NCBI GenBank assembly: GCA_035267785.1
Contig: DATFLL010000056.1
Span: 1-15,628 of the forward strand
Length of the DNA: 15,628 bases
Reading direction: 5' to 3'
From: DATFLL01 sp035267785
GTDB taxonomy: Bacteria; Pseudomonadota; Gammaproteobacteria; DATFLL01
In this document: in pieces, positions 6,035 to 14,323 of the stretch
How the letters are laid out: every line of letters starts with the position of its first letter
Position numbering within the stretch: the stretch's first letter is position 1
The notes under the pieces: generated by a model
Told to the model about the DNA's origin: nothing
Databases searched by the model: none
Seen by the model: only the letters and a program-made list of their open reading frames with translations
Position numbers and translations under genes: made by a program

Positions 6035-7510
6035 ATGGAGACGGTGATCGTGTGGCTGCGGCGCGACCTGCGCCTGGCCGACAATCCGGCCTTGTACCAC
6101 GGCGCGGCCAGCGGGGCCCGCGTGATACCGATCTATGTGCACGACCCGCAGGCCGACGGCGCGTGGGCGCCGGGCGCGGCCAGCCGCTGGTGGCTGCATT
6201 ACAGCCTGCAGGCCCTGGCGGCGGCGTTGCGCGAGGCGGGCAGTCGCCTGCTGATCCGGCGCGGGCCGACGCTGGAGGCCCTGCGCGCCCTCGCCGCCGA
6301 GACCGGTGCCGACTGCGTGTACTGGAACCGGTGCTACGAGCCGGCGCAGCTCGAGCTGGGCCGTACCGTGCGCATGGGTTTGGAACGCGATGGGCTGCGC
6401 TGCGCCAGCCATAACGCGGGGCTGCTGTTCGAGCCGTGGGAGGTGAAGAACGGCGCCGGCGGGCCGTACCGTGTGTTTACGCCGTACTGGCGCCGCTGTC
6501 AGCAGCTGGGTCTGGAGCAGGCGCCGCTGCCGGCGCCCGCCCGGCTCTCTCCGGTGCCGCGCCGACTGCGCTCCGAGCGCCTTTCGGCCCTGGGGCTGCT
6601 GCCGGCGGTGCGCTGGGACGCGGGGCTGCGCGAGACCTGGACGGTGGGCGAGGCAGCGGCGGCTGAGCGGCTCGCCGCGTTCATCGACGAGGCCCTGGCC
6701 GATTACCCAACGGCGCGGGATCGGCCCGCGACCGCGGGCACCAGTCGCCTCTCGCCGTATCTGCATTTCGGCGAGATCGGCCCCCGCCAGGTACTCGCCG
6801 CGCTGCGTTCGGCCTCGATGAGCGGGCGGCGCGGTGGCGAGGCCCCGGTCGAGGCACTACTGCGCCAGCTCGCCTGGCGCGAGTTTGCCTATCATATCCT
6901 GTATCACTTTCCGCACACGACGAACGCCCCCCTCGACCCACGCTTTGCGGGATTTCCGTGGCGCCGCAGCCCGCGCCTGCTGCGGGCGTGGCAGCGAGGC
7001 CGGACCGGCGTACCCCTGGTCGACGCGGGCATGCGCGAGCTGTGGCATACGGGCTGGATGCACAACCGCGTGCGCATGGTGGTGGCCTCGTTTCTCACCA
7101 AGCACTGTCGCATCCGCTGGCAGGCCGGGGCGCGCTGGTTCTGGGACACATTGGTCGACGCGGACCTGGCCAACAACTCGCTGGGCTGGCAGTGGGCGGC
7201 GGGCAGCGGCGCCGATGCCGCGCCGTACTTTCGCGTGTTCAATCCGCAGCGCCAGTCCGAGCGTTTCGACCCGCAGGGCCAATACCTGGCGCGCTGGGTG
7301 CCGGAGCTCGCCGATCTCGAACCGCGCTGGCGCCAACAACCCTGGAACGCGCCGGGCGCCGGCCAGGGCGATCTGTTGGAAGGGGGGCCGCTTGCCGACT
7401 ACCCTGCGCCGGTAGTCGACCTGGCTCGCGGGCGCGAGGAGGCTCTGGCGGCCTATAGGCGCCACATGCAGCGGCGCGGCGGTGAGGGTCAGCCGCCTTC
7501 GCCGGCCTGA
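6035..7510 (+). CDS. phrB: deoxyribodipyrimidine photolyase (class I CPD photolyase)
   Basis: The 491-aa flavoprotein repairs UV-induced cyclobutane pyrimidine dimers with blue light. The N-terminal Rossmann domain begins VIVWLRRDLRLADNPAL, followed by the linker PWEVKNGAGGPYRVFTPYWRR. The C-terminal FAD domain holds TSRLSPYLHFGEI, GWMHNR, DADLANNSLGWQW and PYFRVFNP. The electron-transfer tryptophans W309, W362 and W385 sit at the E. coli positions (306, 359, 382) shifted by exactly three, so photoactivation chemistry looks intact. The antenna cofactor cannot be decided. I chose the ATG at 6035 because it has GAGGTGG upstream and gives the family start; an in-frame ATG at 5942 adds 31 unlikely residues. 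Its last 22 bp overlap the convergent MFS gene. Confidence 0.95.
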   Translation: METVIVWLRRDLRLADNPALYHGAASGARVIPIYVHDPQADGAWAPGAASRWWLHYSLQALAAALREAGSRLLIRRGPTLEALRALAAETGADCVYWNRCYEPAQLELGRTVRMGLERDGLRCASHNAGLLFEPWEVKNGAGGPYRVFTPYWRRCQQLGLEQAPLPAPARLSPVPRRLRSERLSALGLLPAVRWDAGLRETWTVGEAAAAERLAAFIDEALADYPTARDRPATAGTSRLSPYLHFGEIGPRQVLAALRSASMSGRRGGEAPVEALLRQLAWREFAYHILYHFPHTTNAPLDPRFAGFPWRRSPRLLRAWQRGRTGVPLVDAGMRELWHTGWMHNRVRMVVASFLTKHCRIRWQAGARWFWDTLVDADLANNSLGWQWAAGSGADAAPYFRVFNPQRQSERFDPQGQYLARWVPELADLEPRWRQQPWNAPGAGQGDLLEGGPLADYPAPVVDLARGREEALAAYRRHMQRRGGEGQPPSPA

Positions 7511-8772
7511 GGCGGCGTCGGCTCGACCGGATCGGCCGGCGGTTCTTCGTCGGTGCGCGGGTCCATCTCCAGGACCACGCCGGAGGTTCGCGCCATGGGA
7601 ACGAACTCGCCCTGTTCCTCGGCCGGGATGGCTGGGCTGACCCACATGCGGCGCAGCGCATACAGCCCCAATACCAGCAGGATGACGCCGAAGAAGGCCA
7701 TGAGGCTGCGCGGCCCGACGTACTGCATCAGCAGGCCGCCGATGACGGGGCCCAGCGTGGCGCCGATGCCGGTGACCAGCAGCACGCCGCGCGTGGCTTC
7801 CAGTACTTCGCCGGGGCCCAGGTGGTCGTTCATGTGGGCCACGCCCAGCGAGTAGATCGAAAAGCCGAAGCCGCCGTAGACGACCGCGGCGACGATCAGG
7901 CCCGGGTGCGAGACCGGGATGAGCACGAAGGCGATGGCGGCCGCCGCTGCGCCCGCGAAGGATACGATCATGAGCACGATGCGCCGGTCCCAGCGGTCGG
8001 ATTGATGGCCGATCGGCCCTTGCAGCAGGGCGCCGCCGATGACTGTGGCGCTCATGAAGGCGGCGATACCCGCATTGGAAAGGCCGACGTCGTGGGCGAA
8101 GACCGCGCCCAGTCCCCAGAAGGCGCCGTTGCCCAGTCCCGAGATCAGGCCCGTCATCATCGATAGGGGAGAGACGGCGTAGAGCCGACGCAGACCGAAG
8201 GCCGCGGTGGGCTCGCCCAGGCGCGGTTCGATCACCCGCGTCAGGGCGATGGGGATCAAACCGATACTGAAGAACACCGCCGACAGGGCGAAGGGCGCCG
8301 CACCGACGGCGCCGTAGACGAGGATCAGATACTGGCTGGCGCCCAGTGCGAGCAGGTTGACGGTCATATAGACGGAGAACACCCGGCCGCGGCGCTGGGC
8401 GGCGGTCTGCTCGCTGAGCCAGCTTTCGATGACCATGTACAGTCCGACCATGCACACGCCGGTCACGATGCGCAGCGCCATCCACGCGGCCGGATTGACC
8501 ACCATGGCGTGAACCAGCACCGTGGCCCCGGCGAGTGAGGCCATGGCGGTGAACGAGCGGATGTGCCCGAAGCGGCGGATGAGCGGCGGGCACAGATACG
8601 TGCCGATAATGTAGCCGGCGAAGAAGGCGGCCATGATGAGGCCGGTCAGACCCGTGGGAAAATTCTCCAGCCCCGCCCGGATACCCAGCAGTGTGCCCAG
8701 AAAGCCGCTGCCCAGCAGGAGGATGCCAATGCCGAACAGCAGCGTCGGGATGGTGGTCAGCGTCCTGAACAT
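7489..8772 (-). CDS. MFS transporter, YcaD-like
   Basis: The 427-aa protein has about 12 hydrophobic helices. The first cytoplasmic loop region FAGYIIGTYLCPPLIRRFGHIR carries the MFS motif-A position. The segment VCMVGLYMVIESWLSEQT is typical of the YcaD/UPF0226-like subgroup of proteobacterial MFS permeases. The substrate is unknown. The C-terminal tail (about 395-427) is hydrophilic and Pro/Glu-rich, and its last codons are encoded antisense to the photolyase stop region, with 22 bp shared. It lies downstream of the MBL-fold gene on the same strand, but the terminator at 8873-8908 makes a separate transcript likely. No strong ribosome binding site was seen before the ATG, yet the N-terminus is family-like. 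Confidence 0.92.
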   Translation of the reverse strand: MFRTLTTIPTLLFGIGILLLGSGFLGTLLGIRAGLENFPTGLTGLIMAAFFAGYIIGTYLCPPLIRRFGHIRSFTAMASLAGATVLVHAMVVNPAAWMALRIVTGVCMVGLYMVIESWLSEQTAAQRRGRVFSVYMTVNLLALGASQYLILVYGAVGAAPFALSAVFFSIGLIPIALTRVIEPRLGEPTAAFGLRRLYAVSPLSMMTGLISGLGNGAFWGLGAVFAHDVGLSNAGIAAFMSATVIGGALLQGPIGHQSDRWDRRIVLMIVSFAGAAAAAIAFVLIPVSHPGLIVAAVVYGGFGFSIYSLGVAHMNDHLGPGEVLEATRGVLLVTGIGATLGPVIGGLLMQYVGPRSLMAFFGVILLVLGLYALRRMWVSPAIPAEEQGEFVPMARTSGVVLEMDPRTDEEPPADPVEPTPPQAGEGG

Positions 8773-8872
8773 GGGTGTAGGTGGATCCGGCGGCGGGTTA
8801 GGGCTGAATGACGGCTTAATACATTAACACGGACGCCCGACGCGTTCTAAGTGACACCTCACCGGATTGGTT

Positions 8873-8908
8873 AAATGAAACGAGCCCGACGCGGGTGCGC
8901 CGGGCTCG
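8873..8908 (-). terminator. rho-independent terminator of the MBL-fold gene
   Basis: A perfect 8-bp GC-rich stem, CGAGCCCG (8881-8888) with CGGGCTCG (8901-8908), encloses a 12-nt loop. On the minus strand it is followed by TTTCATTT. It sits 48 bp past the stop of the hydrolase gene, in the right orientation to end that transcript before the MFS gene. Confidence 0.7.
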
Positions 8909-8955
8909 CCGAGAGAGCGACCATTACGCTCGCGTGGAAATACGCGTGCGCGGAC

Positions 8956-9999
8956 TCAGTCGCTGTCGCCGAGGTTGTAGACCGCGAGGTCGTGTGCAAC
9001 GACGATCTTGCCCTTATAACCCTTGCCGCGGACCTTCTGCTTGACCTGGTCCAGGCGCGGCAGGGTGTTGGGTGTCAGGTGCGAGAGCACCAGCGTCTTG
9101 GGCATTGCCGCCGCGGCCACCTCGCCCATACGCGAAGGTGTGGTATGCAGTTTGTAGAACACGGCGTCGCGCGGCCCGTTCGGAATATCGTCCATGATGG
9201 CCGTGTCATAGATCAGCATGTCGGCGCCTCGCGCGATCTTGATCATGTTGTCGGACTTGGAGCTGGTATCGCCCGAATACACGATGGACTTGCCTTTGTA
9301 CTCGATACGGTAGGCAACGGCGGGAGCCGGTCCGTGAACGACACCCACGGCCTTCACGACCAGACCGTGGTCTTTGAGGATGGTGTGCACCGGTTTGTGT
9401 ACATCGGGCGAGATGTCATGGCCTTGATAGCCGAAGGTGCCGCCGCTGATGGCCTTGGCGAAAATGTGCAGATAGCGGTAGGCCCCATTGGGCATATCGA
9501 ACAGATCGCTGAGATAGGCCGTGGTCGACGGATACTGGGTCACCTTCGAGTGGGGGAAGGTCACGCCGTTGGCGCCGGGCCCGTAGATTTGAAACGGCGC
9601 CTTGTGCAGATCGTGCGCCCCGCGGCTGTGGAAATAGACCGTCTTGATGATCGCCGGGAGATCCGACGTGTGGTCGACGTGCAGGTGGCTCAACAGGATG
9701 AGATCCAGATCCTTCACGTTGGTGCCGCTGGCCGCCAGGCTCTTGAAGGTGCCGCCGCCGACGTCCATGAGCAGGCGGGGCTTGCCGTCGGTAAAGATGA
9801 GATAGCCGGCGCTGGCGCGCCCGCTGGGCATCGCAACCGGGCCGCCCGAGCCCAATACCATGACCGATAGTGAGCCGTGCACGCGGTCGACGGCCGGCTT
9901 GTGGTGGGTGTCGTGAGCGGCCTGGGCCGGCGCGACGATGAGAAACCATGCCATGAGTCCGGCGATGAGTCCCTGTCCTATCTTCCGTGCGTAACGCAT
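8956..9999 (-). CDS. exported MBL-fold metallo-hydrolase
   Basis: The 347-aa protein has a signal peptide with a basic start, a hydrophobic core GLIAGLMAWFLIV, and an AQA/A cleavage site near residue 27. The mature enzyme is therefore expected in the periplasm. It carries the dinuclear metal signature HLHVDH (105-110), a SGDTS strand that supplies a bridging Asp, a VVHGPAPAVAYRI strand with a His, and LSHLTPN near the C-terminus. This layout is closest to RNase Z/arylsulfatase-like MBL hydrolases rather than beta-lactamases. The substrate is unknown. I chose the ATG at 9999 because AAGGAGG lies 7 bp upstream; the ATG at 10041 adds 14 residues ahead of a normal signal peptide. The gene is probably monocistronic. 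Confidence 0.92.
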   Translation of the reverse strand: MRYARKIGQGLIAGLMAWFLIVAPAQAAHDTHHKPAVDRVHGSLSVMVLGSGGPVAMPSGRASAGYLIFTDGKPRLLMDVGGGTFKSLAASGTNVKDLDLILLSHLHVDHTSDLPAIIKTVYFHSRGAHDLHKAPFQIYGPGANGVTFPHSKVTQYPSTTAYLSDLFDMPNGAYRYLHIFAKAISGGTFGYQGHDISPDVHKPVHTILKDHGLVVKAVGVVHGPAPAVAYRIEYKGKSIVYSGDTSSKSDNMIKIARGADMLIYDTAIMDDIPNGPRDAVFYKLHTTPSRMGEVAAAAMPKTLVLSHLTPNTLPRLDQVKQKVRGKGYKGKIVVAHDLAVYNLGDSD

Positions 10000-10041
10000 G
10001 TAAATGCCTCCTTCTTGATGTGTTGTCGATTTATTGTTCAT

Positions 10042-10449
10042 TTACGCTCCCCTGCGCAATGAGGGAGCGTTTATAACAGGAAGCCGCGGAGACGATCTAC
10101 CGCGCGGGCCGCACGGTACGCCTACGAATACTTCAGAATTTTTGACCATACATTAGCGTCCGCTTGTACGGCCTTATATATTTGAGCGACCCGGTACCCA
10201 TCTTTTTGTTAATATGGCGCGAACAACCCGATCGCTTGTGGTGAATTAAATCGGCCTTCACGAAGGGTATCGGCGCCAATGAAAAGAGCCAGGCCGATTT
10301 CGGCGGCCCAATGGCCAACACGCCCCGACAACAGCAGGGCGTTCTTTGCCGGTGAATGTTCGCGCTCGCTGTCACCGGCCCCGCTGTGGCGTTCGCAAGA
10401 CGCGAACGACAGGCTCGTTGAGCCGGGGGATTGACTCGGGGGCGAGGAA
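10042..10449. other. 408-bp non-coding region between divergent genes, structured leader
   Basis: No believable gene lies here. The left part (about 10130-10220) is AT-richer than its surroundings and likely holds promoters. The right part has a perfect 9-bp inverted repeat, AAATCGGCC (10248-10256) and GGCCGATTT (10292-10300), around 35 nt. Two adjacent hairpins follow: CGTTCGC/GCGAACG (10390-10408, loop AAGAC) and GGCTC/GAGCC (10412-10424, loop GTT). These lie in the presumed leader of the substrate-binding protein gene. I compared it by eye with the GEMM c-di-GMP riboswitch pattern and did not see a match. Confidence 0.5.
10044..10078 (-). promoter_or_regulatory. extended -10 and overlapping inverted repeat before the MBL-fold gene
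   Basis: On the minus strand TGTTATAAA (10070-10078) is an extended -10. It runs directly into a perfect 8-bp inverted repeat, ACGCTCCC/GGGAGCGT (10044-10051 and 10063-10070), with an 11-nt spacer. The expected start of transcription falls inside the repeat. The repeat could be an operator for a dimeric regulator or a 5' mRNA stem. No good -35 was found. Confidence 0.4.
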
Positions 10450-11475
10450 ATGGGCAGGACAGTACCCGATCGTATCAGGCGTTTGGTATTGGCCGCTTCT
10501 CTGGCGGTAGCGATGCTGCCCGTCGTATTGACCTTCAGCGGATGCGATCCGCAGACCCGGCGCCCGGCGCGCGTGGGCATCGTACTTTTCGGTGATTCGC
10601 GTCAACCTCAGGTCGAGGGTTTCATCCGTGGGATGGGGGAGCCGGGCGACAATGCGGGCCGACCCGTCGTGTATCTCGTACGTAACGCGCACAACGATCG
10701 CCGCAAGCTGGCCGGCCTGGTGCGCGCGCTGCTCGATGCCAAGGTCGATCTGCTCGCGGCGGCCGGCGGGCTGGAAGCCGATACCATGAAGGCTCTGGCC
10801 AGCGCGCGCCATGTGCCGGTCGTGGTGCTGTACGTCAACAGCATCCTGCAGCGCGGCCTGGTGCGAAGCCGCCGCCACCCCGGTTGGGCCGTCACCGGCG
10901 TGGACAATCTCAACGCCGAGATTTCGGGCAAGCGCGTGGAGTTGCTGCAGGACCTGATTCCGGATGTGCGCCGCATCCTGATCCTGTATTACCCGGACAT
11001 TGACCCCTCGCGCATCGGCATGGAGACGGCGCGCGCGGCGGCACGCCGGCACGGGCTGGTCGTCGACGCCAGGGCCGTGCACTCGCGCGCGGACATTGCG
11101 CGCGTCATGCGCGGCCTGCGGCCGGGCGATGTGGACGCCATGTTGACCGTACCCACCGCGCCGATCGACAACGCGCTCAAGGACATCATCCTGCCGCAGG
11201 TCCGTCGCCTGCATCTGCCTTTGATGACACACTCGCGTTCGCTGGCCGAGGAGGGTGCGCTCGCCAGCTACGGTGCGCCGTTTTTCGGCCTCGGGCGCCA
11301 GGCCGCCCGCCTGGCGCGAAAGGTCCTCCAGGGCGTCACACCGCAGAATATGCCGTTCGAGACCCCGAAGACTTTTCTCTACACCATCAACCGCACCGAG
11401 TTGGCCCGGTTGCACCTGACCCTCGGTCCTCTGGCGCAGACCCAGGTCGATGAATTCATAACGACACAGAGATAG
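10450..11475 (+). CDS. ABC-type substrate-binding lipoprotein, orphan (ABC_sub_bind family)
   Basis: The 341-aa protein resembles the ABC_sub_bind/TrpX group (PF04392), with RVGIVLFGDSRQPQVEGFIRGM opening the first lobe. Later family-like segments are GKRVELLQDLIPDVRRILILYYP and GALASYGAPFFGLGRQAARLARKVL. The N-terminus has a basic patch, a hydrophobic stretch and a lipobox-like TFSGC with Cys32. Asp33 at +2 is the classical Lol-avoidance residue of E. coli, so inner-membrane anchoring is predicted. No ABC permease or ATPase gene is nearby. The stop is one base before the ATG of the c-di-GMP sensor, so the two genes are almost certainly co-translated and the protein probably acts as that sensor's ligand-binding partner. 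The GAGG site lies unusually close (2 bp) to the ATG. Confidence 0.9.
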   Translation: MGRTVPDRIRRLVLAASLAVAMLPVVLTFSGCDPQTRRPARVGIVLFGDSRQPQVEGFIRGMGEPGDNAGRPVVYLVRNAHNDRRKLAGLVRALLDAKVDLLAAAGGLEADTMKALASARHVPVVVLYVNSILQRGLVRSRRHPGWAVTGVDNLNAEISGKRVELLQDLIPDVRRILILYYPDIDPSRIGMETARAAARRHGLVVDARAVHSRADIARVMRGLRPGDVDAMLTVPTAPIDNALKDIILPQVRRLHLPLMTHSRSLAEEGALASYGAPFFGLGRQAARLARKVLQGVTPQNMPFETPKTFLYTINRTELARLHLTLGPLAQTQVDEFITTQR

Positions 11476-11476
11476 C

Positions 11477-14320
11477 ATGCTCGGCTTCAAGCGTCCGCGG
11501 CGGCTCGCCAACAAAATTGTCCTGCTCGTCCTGGCGCTCGAGCTCGCGTCGATTTCGGTGTGGGGATCGATGACCTATCTGGGCTCGCGCGAAGAGCTGC
11601 TGCGCACCATCAGCAGCCAATTGAGCGAAGCAGCGTTTCGCACCGACAGTGCCATTGGCAACTTCTTCGTGGCGATTCGGACCGAGTCACGGGTTTTGGC
11701 CGACATGGTTGCCTCCCCGCTGGTGTCCGAGGCCCAGAAGCGGATTCTGTTCCATCGCCTGCTCAACCGCCGGCCGGAGGTGGAGGCCGTATCGTTGGTC
11801 GGCGCCGACGGCCGGGAGCGCTGGCGCGTTTCGCGAACGCGCACCTTCGGGCCGTCCGACGTGCGCGAGCTCAAGGACGATGCCGTCTTTCGCGCGGCCT
11901 TGAGCGGCCGCGAGAGCAGCGGACCGATCACCCTGTCCAAGTATTTCGAGCCGCAGGTGCGCATCGCCACACCCGTGGTGCGCGACGGAAAGACGCAGGC
12001 GGTTGTCATCTGTCGGGTCAGCCTCAAATGGCTTTGGGACACGGTGCAGTCGCTGCCCATCGGTCAAAGCGGTTACGTTTACCTCGTTGACCGTCATCTG
12101 GACCTGGTCGCCGCGCGCGACCCGAGCCTCGTGCTCTCGGGCGTGCATCTGCCCGATACGAGCGTACCCCGCGCGATGTTCGCAGGTCGCGGGCGTCACG
12201 AACTGCTCGTCTACCCCAATTTCAAGGGAGATGAGGTGGCGGGGGTCAGCCGTTTCGACCCCGCTCACCGGTGGTGGGTTGTGGTCGAGCAGCCGGTCAA
12301 GGAGGGGCTGGCGCCGCTGCGGCGAGTCGTCCGCCGTTTTTCCATCGCCTTCCTGCTGGCAGCGACGGCCACGGTGTTGATCGTGTTGCTCTTCTCGCGC
12401 CTGGTGATGCGCCCGTTGGAGACATTGGAAACGGGCATTGCCCGGCTCGCCGGCGGCGAGCGCCGCGTACGCCTGCCCGTGCCGAGGCACTCCGAGCTGG
12501 CGACCATTGCCGAGGCCTTCAATGACATGGCCGAGTCGCTCGAGCAGAAGATCGAAGGGCTCGAGTCCTCCGGGCGGCGCCTGCGCGCCTCGGAGGACGC
12601 GCTGCGCGACTCCACTCGCCACGTGCGCCTGTTGCTCGAGTCCACGGCCGAGGGGATTTTCGGCATCGATGAAAATGGCCGGTGCGTGTTTTGCAACCCG
12701 GCCGGCGTCAAGCTGCTCGGTTACGAGGACAGCGAAGCGCTCACCGGCCGTTCGATGTACGAGCTGCTGCAGCCTGCGGCGGCCGACGGTACGCCGATTC
12801 GTTTCGACCACTGTCCCATCTCGCATCCGGCGCGCCTCACGGGCGAGGCTCATCTCGGGGAGCTAATGCTTACCCGGGCCAACGGCAGCCCCTTTTTCGC
12901 CGAGTGCTGGGTTCGACCGGTCAACGCGGGCGACGCCCCGGCCGGTTCGGTATTGACCATGCTCGACGTGACCGAACGCCATCGCCACACCGCCGAGCTG
13001 GAGTATCAGGCCAGTCACGACGCATTGACCCATCTGCCGAACCGCAATTATCTGCACGGCTGCCTCGAGCAGTTGATCAGCGAGAACGCTCCGCGGGTGC
13101 CGGATCTCGCTTTGCTGCTGATCGACCTCGACCGTTTCAAGGAAGTCAACGACGCCCTGGGGCACCACAGCGGCGATCGTCTGCTCACCCTGCTCGGCCC
13201 GCGTCTGCTGTCGCTGCTGGAGGGTCAGGACGTGCTCGCCCGGCTGGGCGGCGACGAATTCGCCGTCCTGCTGCACTCGGTTTCCGAACGCGAGGCCGTC
13301 GAGGTCATTGCAGCGCGCGTGCGCGCCGCCATCCAGCAGCCCTTCGACCTGGAGGGCATGCGCGTGCAGATCGATGCCAGCATCGGTATTGCGCTGTCGC
13401 CGGAACACGCGACCGATGCCAGTGAGCTGCTGCGCCTGGCCGACGTGGCGATGTACCAGGCCAAACAGGCCGGGGTAGGCTGTGCGGTCTATGACCGCGA
13501 GCTCGACGCACACAGCCCGCGGCGCTTGGCTTTGATGAGCGACCTCGGCCACGCCATCGCGGACAATCAGCTGGTCTTGCACTACCAGCCCCAGATATCG
13601 CTGTCCGACGGACGGGTCACTGCGGTCGAAGCCCTCGTGCGTTGGGACCATCCGGTCTACGGTTTGCTCAGCCCGGATCAGTTCATCCCCTTGGCCGAGC
13701 TCGGCGAGATCATCAAGCCGCTCACATTGTGGGTCATTCGCCGCGCCCTGCGCGACTGGCAGGGTTGGTACGCGGCAAATCTGGATATCGATGTGGGCGT
13801 GAACATCTCGGCGCGCAATCTGCATGACCGCGAGCTGCCGGAGCGAATAGGACAGCTGTTGCAGGAGCACTGCCCGCGTGCGGACTGTCTGCAGTTGGAG
13901 ATTACCGAAAGCGCGATCATGACCGACCCGAGCCGGGCGCTGGAGACGATGAACGCCATTTCGGCGTTGGGCGTCTCGCTGGCCATCGACGATTTCGGAA
14001 CGGGCTATTCCTCGCTGTCCTACCTCAAGCGGCTCAATGTCGATGCATTGAAGATAGACAGGTCCTTCGTCATGGAGCTGGGCGGCGACGAGAACGACGA
14101 GGTGATCGTGCGCTCGACGGTGGAACTCGCTCACAGTCTCGGCCTGTCGGTGACCGCCGAGGGCGTGGAATCCGAGCGGGCGTTGCAGCTTCTGGCCGAG
14201 CTGCGCTGCGATCACGGCCAGGGTTTTCACATCTGCCCGCCGATGCCTGCCGAGGAGTTGACCGCGTGGTTCGCCGAGCGATCCGTGGCACCGAACAAGA
14301 GCCGACGGCGCCGCGACTGA
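11477..14320 (+). CDS. membrane sensor with HAMP, PAS, GGDEF and EAL domains (c-di-GMP cyclase/phosphodiesterase)
   Basis: The 947-aa protein has a TM helix (about 13-33), a periplasmic double-Cache-like sensor (about 35-285) and a second TM helix (about 288-310). A HAMP domain (about 311-362), PAS (about 384-495), GGDEF (about 510-668) and EAL (about 690-935) follow. The cyclase signature GGDEF is intact at 591-595. The inhibitory I-site that normally reads RxxD is ExxD here, so product inhibition is probably lost. The phosphodiesterase signature EAL is intact at 718-720, with ITESAIM, IDDFGTGYSSL (837 onward), LKIDRSF and AEGVE, so both activities are possible. Net output cannot be told from sequence. 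It is coupled to the upstream binding lipoprotein. It ends 3 bp from the convergent HPF gene. Confidence 0.95.
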   Translation: MLGFKRPRRLANKIVLLVLALELASISVWGSMTYLGSREELLRTISSQLSEAAFRTDSAIGNFFVAIRTESRVLADMVASPLVSEAQKRILFHRLLNRRPEVEAVSLVGADGRERWRVSRTRTFGPSDVRELKDDAVFRAALSGRESSGPITLSKYFEPQVRIATPVVRDGKTQAVVICRVSLKWLWDTVQSLPIGQSGYVYLVDRHLDLVAARDPSLVLSGVHLPDTSVPRAMFAGRGRHELLVYPNFKGDEVAGVSRFDPAHRWWVVVEQPVKEGLAPLRRVVRRFSIAFLLAATATVLIVLLFSRLVMRPLETLETGIARLAGGERRVRLPVPRHSELATIAEAFNDMAESLEQKIEGLESSGRRLRASEDALRDSTRHVRLLLESTAEGIFGIDENGRCVFCNPAGVKLLGYEDSEALTGRSMYELLQPAAADGTPIRFDHCPISHPARLTGEAHLGELMLTRANGSPFFAECWVRPVNAGDAPAGSVLTMLDVTERHRHTAELEYQASHDALTHLPNRNYLHGCLEQLISENAPRVPDLALLLIDLDRFKEVNDALGHHSGDRLLTLLGPRLLSLLEGQDVLARLGGDEFAVLLHSVSEREAVEVIAARVRAAIQQPFDLEGMRVQIDASIGIALSPEHATDASELLRLADVAMYQAKQAGVGCAVYDRELDAHSPRRLALMSDLGHAIADNQLVLHYQPQISLSDGRVTAVEALVRWDHPVYGLLSPDQFIPLAELGEIIKPLTLWVIRRALRDWQGWYAANLDIDVGVNISARNLHDRELPERIGQLLQEHCPRADCLQLEITESAIMTDPSRALETMNAISALGVSLAIDDFGTGYSSLSYLKRLNVDALKIDRSFVMELGGDENDEVIVRSTVELAHSLGLSVTAEGVESERALQLLAELRCDHGQGFHICPPMPAEELTAWFAERSVAPNKSRRRRD

Positions 14321-14323
14321 CCT

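Noticed and set aside
10133..10375. An 80-aa minus-strand frame in the non-coding region
   Set aside because: Cys-rich, low-complexity reading with no start signal. It is better explained as non-coding leader and promoter DNA.
10261..10449. c-di-GMP (GEMM) riboswitch before the c-di-GMP operon
   Set aside because: The conserved GEMM core and tetraloop-receptor pattern were not seen by eye; only generic hairpins are present.
10209..10580. A 123-aa minus-strand frame upstream of and overlapping the binding-protein gene
   Set aside because: It overlaps the signal-peptide region of a well-supported gene, has no family features and no good ribosome binding site.
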